This document shows, piece by piece, positions 5,694-10,767 of a stretch of 10,767 bases of DNA (its first letter is position 1; every line of letters begins with the position of its first letter). The notes under the pieces were generated by a model. That model was not told where the DNA came from. It ran no database searches and was given only the letters and a program-made list of their open reading frames with translations. Where the stretch lies: contig CAZWBW010000094.1 in the NCBI GenBank assembly GCA_964632355.1, positions 1-10,767 on the forward strand. Reading direction: 5' to 3'. Source of the DNA: JALOAP01 sp964632355. Lineage in GTDB: Bacteria; Chloroflexota; Dehalococcoidia; Tepidiformales; Tepidiformaceae. The translations under genes and the position numbers were made by a program.

Positions 5694-6869
5694 TTAGTCC
5701 TCGTCGTCGGCGCCGAGCAGGTCCTCGTCGCCAACCTCCTTCAAAGCTTCTTTTAGTGCCTTGCCGAGCGCGCCCAGGCTTTCCTCTTCGTCCTCTTCGT
5801 CGAGAATCACGGCGCTGGTGCGGACCGAGGTGCGGCGTCCCGGGGACGGGCGGCCGGCCGGCTGCTGTGCGCTGGTATCGACGATGGGCTTGAGGCCCTC
5901 GGCATCGGGGTCGATGTAGCCGAGGTCGATGAGGCGCTGGCGCAGTTCCTCGTAGGACTTGCGGCCGAAGTTGCGCAGGCCAAGGAGTTCGTCCTCGGTC
6001 TTTTCGAGCACCTGCCCGACGCTCATGAGACCGCTGCGCTTCAGGCAGTTATATGCGCGCACCGAAAGCTGCAGGTCCTCGATCGGGGTGTTGTAGCGAT
6101 CGGGCGGCATTACGAGGCTGGTCTGCGTCGTGCCGCCGGTGGCGAGCTGCGGGACCTCGGGCCGGCCCATCGCGCTGAACAGCGAGAACTGGTCGATCAG
6201 GATGTCGGCGCTCTGGCCGACGGCGTCGACGGCGCCGATGGTGCCGTCGGTCCAGACTTCGAGCACCAGGCGGTCGTAGTTGGTCGACTGCCCGACGCGC
6301 GTCTTTTCGACGCGGTAGTTCACCTTGCGGATGGGCGAGAAGACGGCGTCGACCGGGATCACACCGATGGGCATGCCTTCGACGCTGCCGGCGGGCTGGT
6401 AGCCCTTGCCGAGCTGCGCATGGAACTCGACGTTGAGCCGGGCATCTGGGCTATCGAGCGTGGCGAGGTGCAGGTCGGGGTTGACGATCTCGAAGTCGGC
6501 GGGGACCTGGAGGTCGCCGGCCTTCACTTCGCCGGGGCCCTCGGCATCGAGCGCGAGGGTGCCGGAGCGATTCGAGAGCGCGCGGAGCCGAATCTCCTTG
6601 ACGTTCAGGAGGAACTCGATGGTGTCTTCCTGGACGCCGGGGATGGTGGAGAACTCGTGCTCGACCTGGTCGATGCGCACGGAGGTAATTGCGGCGCCCT
6701 CGAGAGAGCTCAGGAGAACACGCCGCAGTGCATTGCCGAGAGTGATGCCGTAGCCAGCCTCAAGCGGTTCGACGATGAGGCGGGCATAGGTCTCGGTTTC
6801 GTCTTCGACAGTGAGCTGGGGGACGACCTCTTCGGTTGTCTGTCCGATCAACTCCATGGAATCCATCAT
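5694..6869 (-). CDS. rpoA: DNA-directed RNA polymerase subunit alpha with acidic C-terminal extension
   Basis: A 391-residue alpha subunit (E. coli has 329). The N-terminal dimerisation domain shows RLIVEPLEAGYGITLGNALRR and VLLSSLEGAAITSVRI (about 30-62), then VNYRVEKTRVGQSTNYDRL and LEVWTDGTI. The C-terminal DNA- and activator-binding domain is at 262-318 (PIEDLQLSVRAYNCLKRSG, EDELLGLRNFGRKSYEEL). Beyond it lie 73 further residues: a Pro/Arg/Ser linker, LDEEDEEES, a helix-like LGALGKALKEALKEVG and a final acidic DEDLLGADDED. The start ATG at 6869 is followed by a second ATG; AAGG lies about 10 nt upstream. A longer frame reaching 6968 overlaps rpsD and lacks alpha-like sequence, so it was not used. 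The gene lies 37 nt after rpsD and 2 nt before rplQ, the usual arrangement in the alpha operon. Confidence 0.97.
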   Translation of the reverse strand: MMDSMELIGQTTEEVVPQLTVEDETETYARLIVEPLEAGYGITLGNALRRVLLSSLEGAAITSVRIDQVEHEFSTIPGVQEDTIEFLLNVKEIRLRALSNRSGTLALDAEGPGEVKAGDLQVPADFEIVNPDLHLATLDSPDARLNVEFHAQLGKGYQPAGSVEGMPIGVIPVDAVFSPIRKVNYRVEKTRVGQSTNYDRLVLEVWTDGTIGAVDAVGQSADILIDQFSLFSAMGRPEVPQLATGGTTQTSLVMPPDRYNTPIEDLQLSVRAYNCLKRSGLMSVGQVLEKTEDELLGLRNFGRKSYEELRQRLIDLGYIDPDAEGLKPIVDTSAQQPAGRPSPGRRTSVRTSAVILDEEDEEESLGALGKALKEALKEVGDEDLLGADDED

Positions 6870-6906
6870 GCGGTCGTGCCTTAACCTTTCCGGGGAGCCC
6901 GCAAAC

Positions 6907-7536
6907 CTAGCGCGAGTAGTACTCGATGATGACGTTCTCGTTGAACAGGTGGCTTTCGCCCTGTGCAACCGTTGGCGGCGCCACGACCTTGCCGGTCATG
7001 GTGTTCCGGTCGAGCGACAGCCAGGAGGGCGGGTTCTTGGACTTGATGGTCTCCTGGACGACCTTGTAGAACTCGCTCCGCTGGCCGCGCGGGGTGAAGC
7101 TGATGGTGTCGCCCTCGGAGACCTGGGCCGAGGGGATATCGAGCTTCCTGCCGTTCACGGCGATGATGCCGTGGCGGACGATCTGGCGGGCCTGGCTGCG
7201 CGAATCGGCGAAGCCGAGGCGGTAGACGACGTTGTCGAGCCGGCTTTCGAGCAGCCGCACGAGGTTTTCGCCGGAGACACCGGGGCGGCGGATCGCTTCC
7301 TTGTAGTAGCGAACGAACTGCTTTTCGAGCACGCCGTAGGTAACGCGGGCCCGCTGCTTTTCGCGAAGCTGGAGGCCGCGGTCGGAGATCTTCCGGCGGC
7401 GCGCCGGGCGCGGCCCGGGCGGGTTGGGGCGGCGTTCGAAGCTGCACTTGGGCGTGAAGCAGCGCTCTCCCTTAAGGAAGAGCTTTTCGCCGTGGCGGCG
7501 GCAGAGCCGGCAGACGGGGCCTGTGTAACGAGCCAT
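6907..7536 (-). CDS. rpsD: 30S ribosomal protein S4 (zinc-binding type)
   Basis: A 209-residue S4 (uS4), normal length. The N-terminus carries four cysteines (9, 12, 26, 31) in a CX2C-X13-CX4C pattern, so this is the zinc-containing C+ form. The S4 RNA-binding domain follows: RLLESRLDNVVYRLGFADSR with QARQIVRHGIIAVNGRKLDIP (about 93-133). The C-terminus ends NENVIIEYYSR, typical of the family. S4 is a primary 16S rRNA binder that starts assembly of the 30S body, and in some bacteria it represses its own operon. The ATG at 7536 lies 15 nt after the rpsK stop, and an AGGAG site overlaps that stop codon. Confidence 0.98.
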   Translation of the reverse strand: MARYTGPVCRLCRRHGEKLFLKGERCFTPKCSFERRPNPPGPRPARRRKISDRGLQLREKQRARVTYGVLEKQFVRYYKEAIRRPGVSGENLVRLLESRLDNVVYRLGFADSRSQARQIVRHGIIAVNGRKLDIPSAQVSEGDTISFTPRGQRSEFYKVVQETIKSKNPPSWLSLDRNTMTGKVVAPPTVAQGESHLFNENVIIEYYSR

Positions 7537-7551
7537 AAACGCTCTCTGCTC

Positions 7552-7968
7552 CTAGACGCGGCGCCGCTTGGGCGGGCGGCAGCCGTTATGTGGAATGGGG
7601 GTGACGTCGCGAATCGCGGTGACGGTGAGGCCGGCAGCCTGGAGCGACCGGATAGCGGCTTCGCGGCCGCTGCCGGCGCCGCGGACATAGACCTCGACGC
7701 TCTGCATGCCATGTTCCATGGCGCGGCGAGCAGCGTTCTCGCCGGCGAGCTGGGCGGCGAAGGGCGTGCCCTTGCGGGAGCCCTTGAAGCCGGACGCGCC
7801 AGCGCTGGCCCACGAGACGACGTTCCCGTTGGGGTCGGTCAGCGTGACGATGGTGTTGTTGAAGGTGCTCTTGATGAACGCCTTCCCGCGCGGCACGGAC
7901 TTACGTTCACGCCGCTTGGTGCGACGCTGCCCTGCAGCACCTCGACCCTGTCGCTTTGCATCTGCCAT
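7552..7968 (-). CDS. rpsK: 30S ribosomal protein S11
   Basis: A 138-residue S11 (uS11). After a basic N-terminus (residues 1-29) come the family signatures KAFIKSTFNNTIVTLTDPNG, VSWASAGASGFKGSRKGTPF and AAQLAGENAARRAMEHGMQ, followed by VEVYVRGAGSGREAAIRSLQ. The basic C-terminus is TPIPHNGCRPPKRRRV. S11 sits on the 30S platform and helps shape the mRNA path next to S7 and S18. The length is close to normal, with a slightly long N-terminus. The ATG at 7968 is preceded by GAGAGG and lies 16 nt after the rpsM stop. Confidence 0.98.
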   Translation of the reverse strand: MADAKRQGRGAAGQRRTKRRERKSVPRGKAFIKSTFNNTIVTLTDPNGNVVSWASAGASGFKGSRKGTPFAAQLAGENAARRAMEHGMQSVEVYVRGAGSGREAAIRSLQAAGLTVTAIRDVTPIPHNGCRPPKRRRV

Positions 7969-7984
7969 TCGCGATCAGCCTCTC

Positions 7985-8365
7985 TTACTTCTTCCCTGCG
8001 CGCTTCTTACCGGCGACGGTCTTGCGTGCGCCGCGCTTCTGTCGTGCGTTCGTCCGGGTCCGCTGGCCATGGACGGGGAGATTCCGCCGGTGGCGCTGGC
8101 CGCGGTAGCAGTTGATCTCGATCAGCCGGGCGATGTTCTGCCGCACTTCGCGGCGCAGGTCGCCTTCGACAACGAAGTTCTTGTCGATGTATTCGCGGAT
8201 GCGAATGATCTCGTCGTCGGTCAGGTCCCGCACTTTAGTGTCGGGATTGACGCCGGTTTCAGCGAGAATCTGCTGCGACCGCGTGAGGCCGATGCCGTAG
8301 ATATAGGTGAGCGCGATTTCGACGCGCTTGTCGTTTGGAAGGTCGACCCCGGAAATTCGTGCCAT
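7985..8365 (-). CDS. rpsM: 30S ribosomal protein S13
   Basis: A 126-residue S13 (uS13), normal length. It begins MARISGVDLPNDKRVEIALT with YIYGIG, continues with the helix-two-turn-helix region (LTRSQQILAETGVNPDTKVR, LTDDEIIRIREYI), then LRREVRQNIARL, and ends with the basic GQRHRRNLPVHGQRTRTNAR segment and a Lys-rich tail (GKKRAGKK). That tail lies in the 30S head, contacting the P-site tRNA and the B1 bridges to the large subunit. The ATG at 8365 lies 3 nt after the rpmJ stop, and an AGGGG site overlaps the end of rpmJ, consistent with coupled translation. Confidence 0.98.
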   Translation of the reverse strand: MARISGVDLPNDKRVEIALTYIYGIGLTRSQQILAETGVNPDTKVRDLTDDEIIRIREYIDKNFVVEGDLRREVRQNIARLIEINCYRGQRHRRNLPVHGQRTRTNARQKRGARKTVAGKKRAGKK

Positions 8366-8368
8366 AGC

Positions 8369-8482
8369 CTACCCCTGGCGCTGCTTGTGCTTTGGAACTT
8401 CGCAAATAACCATCACGCGGCCGTGCCGGCGAATCACCTTGCACTTGTCGCAGCGTGGCTTAACTGATGCTCGTACCTTCAT
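8369..8482 (-). CDS. rpmJ: 50S ribosomal protein L36
   Basis: A 37-residue protein read on the minus strand from ATG 8482 to TAG 8369-8371. It begins MKVRASVKPRCDKCKVIRRH and ends VPKHKQRQG, which is bacterial L36 (bL36). Cys11, Cys14, Cys27 and His32 form the zinc ribbon, so it is the zinc-binding (C+) paralogue, not the zinc-free form made under zinc starvation. L36 is a late-binding protein of the 50S subunit. It lies between infA (32 nt gap) and rpsM (3 nt gap), its standard position, with AGGGA about 7 nt before the start. Confidence 0.97.
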   Translation of the reverse strand: MKVRASVKPRCDKCKVIRRHGRVMVICEVPKHKQRQG

Positions 8483-8514
8483 CGTTCTGTCCCTGTGTTT
8501 CTAACTCGGGGCGG

Positions 8515-8733
8515 CTACTTAAACCGGTAGGTGATTCGCCCGCGACCGAGGTCGTAGGGCGAGAGCTCGACTAGAACGCGGTCCCCGGGAAGGATTCGGA
8601 TGAAGTTCATTCGGATCTTACCGCTGACGTGGGCGAGCACTTCGTGCCCGTTCGCCAATTCCACCTTGAACATTGCGTTCGGCAGTGGTTCGGTTACGAC
8701 CCCTTCGACTTCGATCGCATCCTTCTTGGCCAT
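8515..8733 (-). CDS. infA: Translation initiation factor IF-1
   Basis: A 72-residue protein, exactly the usual IF-1 length, with a single S1/OB-fold domain. Signatures are MAKKDAIEVEGVVTEPLPNA, FKVELANGHEVLAHVSGKIR, then the MNFIRILPGDRVLVELSPYD segment and the C-terminal LGRGRITYRFK. IF-1 binds the 30S A site during initiation and works with IF-2 and IF-3. The ATG at 8733 follows AGAAGGGG, 21 nt after the map stop. Position between map and rpmJ is the classic order. Confidence 0.98.
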   Translation of the reverse strand: MAKKDAIEVEGVVTEPLPNAMFKVELANGHEVLAHVSGKIRMNFIRILPGDRVLVELSPYDLGRGRITYRFK

Positions 8734-8754
8734 ACCCCTTCTCTTGATAATCCG

Positions 8755-9525
8755 TTACGGGAGCGTCAGCACTTCAACCTCACGCCCCTCGCGAATTGCG
8801 ATCGTATGCTCGAAATGACAGCATAAGCTACCATCCCGGGTCTTTACAGTCCAACCGTCTTCGGCCTCGTAGGTTTCGGGGCCGCCGGCGTTCACCATGG
8901 GTTCGAGCGCCAGTACCAGGCCGGGCTTCAGGGGATGGCCCCGGAAGCGCATCCGGTGGTTCGGTACATGCGGCTCTTCGTGCATCTCGCGACCGACACC
9001 ATGGCCGCCGTAGCCGCGGACGATTGAGTACCCGCTCGGGGTAATCGCGTCCTCAATGGCAGCGCAGATGTCGTTCAGATGGGTGCCGGTCCGGGCGGCT
9101 TCGATGCCAGCCCAGAGGGCATCTTCGGTGACCTTGATCAGCCGCTTGGCTTCCTCGCTGACTTCGCCGACGGGCACGGTGATGGCAGAGTCGCCCACGT
9201 AGCCTTTGTAGGTGGCGCCCAGGTCGAAGCTGACGATATCGCCTTCCTTGAGCTCGCGGTCGGTTGGAATGCCGTGGACGAGCTCGTCGTTGACGGAGAT
9301 GCAGATGTTCGACGGGTAGGGCGGGTACTTTGGCGCAGGCGAGTAGCCGCGGAAGGTTTCGATGGCGCCGAGCCGCTTGAATTCCTCTTCGACGAACGCT
9401 TCGACCTCGAGCAGGTTGAGCCCGGGGCGTACCATCTCGCGGATCTTCGCGAGGGTCTGTCCGACGATGCGGCCAGCCTCGCGCATGATCTTCAGTTCGT
9501 CGTTGGACTTCAGCTTGACAGCCAT
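8755..9525 (-). CDS. map: Type I methionine aminopeptidase
   Basis: A 256-residue enzyme that removes the initiator methionine from nascent proteins with small second residues. The dinuclear metal site is complete: Asp101 (SFDLG), Asp112 (VGDSA), His175 (GGHGVG), Glu208 (LALEPM) and Glu239 (FEHT). His84 in VHGIP is the conserved substrate-binding histidine. There is no N-terminal zinc-finger or SH3-binding extension, so it is a type Ia enzyme like that of E. coli. The ATG at 9525 directly abuts the adk stop with no intervening base, and GGAGG lies inside the end of adk, suggesting coupled translation. Confidence 0.98.
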   Translation of the reverse strand: MAVKLKSNDELKIMREAGRIVGQTLAKIREMVRPGLNLLEVEAFVEEEFKRLGAIETFRGYSPAPKYPPYPSNICISVNDELVHGIPTDRELKEGDIVSFDLGATYKGYVGDSAITVPVGEVSEEAKRLIKVTEDALWAGIEAARTGTHLNDICAAIEDAITPSGYSIVRGYGGHGVGREMHEEPHVPNHRMRFRGHPLKPGLVLALEPMVNAGGPETYEAEDGWTVKTRDGSLCCHFEHTIAIREGREVEVLTLP

Positions 9526-10164
9526 CTAGCGGATGGCCTCCAGGAGCGACGCGGTGACGTCGTCGAGCGGCCGTTCGCCGTCGATCTCGGTCAGCACGCC
9601 CTGCTTTCGATAGTGGTCGATGAGGTCGGCGGGCGGCTTTTGCTTCTCGAGCCGGTTGCGCACAACCTCGGGCCGGTCGTCGTCGCGCTGGTAGAGTTCG
9701 CCGCCGCACTTGTCGCAGACGCCGGCCTGCTTAGGCGGATCGTTCCGCTCGTGATACAGGGTGCCGCACTGGCGGCAGATCCAGCGGCCACCGAGGCGGG
9801 CGACGAGCTCTTCATCGGAGACGGAGATAAGGAGCGCGTGGTTGATCTTCGCGCCCCGGTCGGCGAGTGCCCGGTCGAGAGCCTCGGCCTGGACGACGTT
9901 CCGGGGGAAGCCATCGAACATGACTCCCTGGGCGGCGTCGGGCCTGGAGATGCGCTCGAGCAGCATCTGGATGGTGACCTCGTCGGGCACGAGGTCGCCG
10001 CGATCCATATATGTCTTGGCGAGCTTGCCGAGCTCCGTTTCGTTCCGGACGTTTTCGCGGAACATGTCGCCCGTGGAGATGTGCAGGAGCCCGGTGGCTT
10101 CCGCGATTCGTTGCGCCTGCGTTCCCTTGCCGGCGCCAGGTGGACCCAACAGCACGATGAACAC
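9526..10164 (-). CDS. adk: Adenylate kinase with zinc-type lid
   Basis: A 212-residue adenylate kinase (ATP + AMP to 2 ADP) of the long-lid type. The P-loop GPPGAGKGT is at residues 7-15, STGDMFR (30-36) begins the AMP-binding part and FDGFPRN is at 83-89. The lid (about 126-163) carries Cys130, Cys133, Cys150 and Cys153 in two CX2C pairs, the structural zinc site seen in many Gram-positive and related bacteria. LTEIDGERPLDDV sits near the C-terminus. The start is GTG at 10164; its G is also the last base of the secY TAG (TAGTG), a one-base overlap. It ends directly against map. Confidence 0.98.
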   Translation of the reverse strand: MFIVLLGPPGAGKGTQAQRIAEATGLLHISTGDMFRENVRNETELGKLAKTYMDRGDLVPDEVTIQMLLERISRPDAAQGVMFDGFPRNVVQAEALDRALADRGAKINHALLISVSDEELVARLGGRWICRQCGTLYHERNDPPKQAGVCDKCGGELYQRDDDRPEVVRNRLEKQKPPADLIDHYRKQGVLTEIDGERPLDDVTASLLEAIR

Positions 10165-10767
10165 TAGCGAATGAACCCTTCGTAATTCCGCATGAGCAGC
10201 TGGGCTTCCAGTTGCTTCATGGTGTCGAGGACGACGGCGACGACGATGAGGAAGCCGGTGCTCGAAATGGTGAGCGCCTGGACATCCGTGATCTTGCCGA
10301 TGAAGTAGGGCAGCACGGCGACGAAGCCGAGGAAGAAGGCGCCGCCCCAGGTGATGCGTGTCACGACGCGCATCAGGTACGCCTCGGTTGGGGGTCCGGG
10401 GCGAATGCCCGGGATGAAGGCGCCCTGGCGCTGCAGCGTCTTCGCGATGTTCTGCTGCTGGTACTGGACCATCGTGTAGAAGAACGTGAAGACGATGACC
10501 AGGATGAACAGGATGATCCAGTAGAGGCCGCTCCCGCTACCGCCACGGCCGGTGTTGAACTGGTCGACGAAGAAGTTCGCCACCGAGCCGACCCAGCCGC
10601 CGGCGCCGGTGAAATACGAGGCGACGATGGGCGGCAGGATCATGATCGAGAAGGCGAAGATCAGCGGGATCATGCCGGCCATGTTGACGCGGAGCGGAAT
10701 GTGGCTCTGGCCCTGCTGGCGGTACATGCGCCCACCGCGGAAGGCCGAGCGCGCGTACTGGACCGGG
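10164..10767 (-). CDS. secY: Protein translocase subunit SecY, C-terminal part (partial at right edge)
   Basis: About 200 C-terminal residues of SecY, the channel subunit of the Sec translocon in the cytoplasmic membrane. The frame is open to the window edge, so the N-terminal half lies outside. The visible part starts PVQYARSAFRGGRMYRQQGQ and continues with HIPLRVNMAGMIPLIFAFSI, a very typical SecY stretch. Four hydrophobic segments follow, matching TM7 to TM10 (around IPLIFAFSIMILPP, LYWIILFILVIVFTFFY, WGGAFFLGFVAVLPYFI and ISSTGFLIVVAVVLDTM). The last cytoplasmic loop contains GIRPGPPTEAYL, and the protein ends LLMRNYEGFIR. The TAG stop overlaps the adk GTG by one base. Confidence 0.98.
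   Translation of the reverse strand, partial: PVQYARSAFRGGRMYRQQGQSHIPLRVNMAGMIPLIFAFSIMILPPIVASYFTGAGGWVGSVANFFVDQFNTGRGGSGSGLYWIILFILVIVFTFFYTMVQYQQQNIAKTLQRQGAFIPGIRPGPPTEAYLMRVVTRITWGGAFFLGFVAVLPYFIGKITDVQALTISSTGFLIVVAVVLDTMKQLEAQLLMRNYEGFIR

Noticed and set aside
6870..6968. N-terminal extension of RpoA by 33 residues
   Set aside because: It overlaps the rpsD 3' end and reads as Ser/Thr/Arg shadow sequence; the paired ATGs at 6866-6869 begin a normal alpha N-terminus.
6811..8115. Long plus-strand open frame opposite rpoA, rpsD and rpsK
   Set aside because: Antisense shadow of three conserved genes; composition rich in Ala, Gly and Asp follows from the GC-rich complementary codons. The same applies to the plus-strand frames at 9079-10167 and 855-1403.

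Overview
The window reads as chromosomal DNA from a high-GC bacterium, most likely a member of the Chloroflexota (Dehalococcoidia-like). This is an inference. It rests on secreted proteins with long Thr-Pro linkers, the order secY-adk-map-infA-rpmJ-rpsM-rpsK-rpsD-rpoA-rplQ-truA-rplM-rpsI, a four-cysteine adenylate kinase lid, a four-cysteine S4 and alanine/glutamate-rich ribosomal protein tails. No phylogeny could be run.

Right two thirds (3156-10767, all minus strand): the distal half of the spc/alpha ribosomal operon. It runs from the C-terminal part of SecY at the right edge through adenylate kinase, methionine aminopeptidase, IF-1, L36, S13, S11, S4, RNA polymerase alpha, L17, the pseudouridine synthase TruA, L13 and S9. 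The genes abut, overlap by 1-4 nt or are separated by at most 37 nt, which fits one polycistronic unit for ribosome and RNA polymerase assembly, protein secretion and N-terminal methionine removal. rpmJ (37 codons) is easily missed. L13, L17 and RpoA each carry a long acidic tail beyond the conserved fold, the most unusual property of this block. A strong 12-bp hairpin at 3103-3130 closes the operon and the convergent gene to its left.

Middle (about 2046-3089, plus strand): an anchored or secreted protein of unknown function, with an N-terminal membrane segment, a Thr-Pro linker and a roughly 270-residue globular domain. Its start codon is non-standard, TTG or possibly CTG.

Left (1-1907, minus strand): an epoxide-hydrolase-like alpha/beta hydrolase whose Shine-Dalgarno lies in a perfect 10-bp GC hairpin, then a broken gene for a secreted protein running off the left edge. 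In the broken gene a signal peptide, the first rungs of a beta-helix, and a Thr-Pro linker plus C-terminal domain occupy alternating frames. The damage can be explained by two compensating frameshifts, and most of the beta-helix is missing.

I see no tRNA, rRNA, CRISPR array, insertion sequence, phage or defence system. The operon is ordinary housekeeping. The points worth a second look are the acidic tails, the hairpin over the hydrolase start, the unknown anchored protein and the broken secreted gene.
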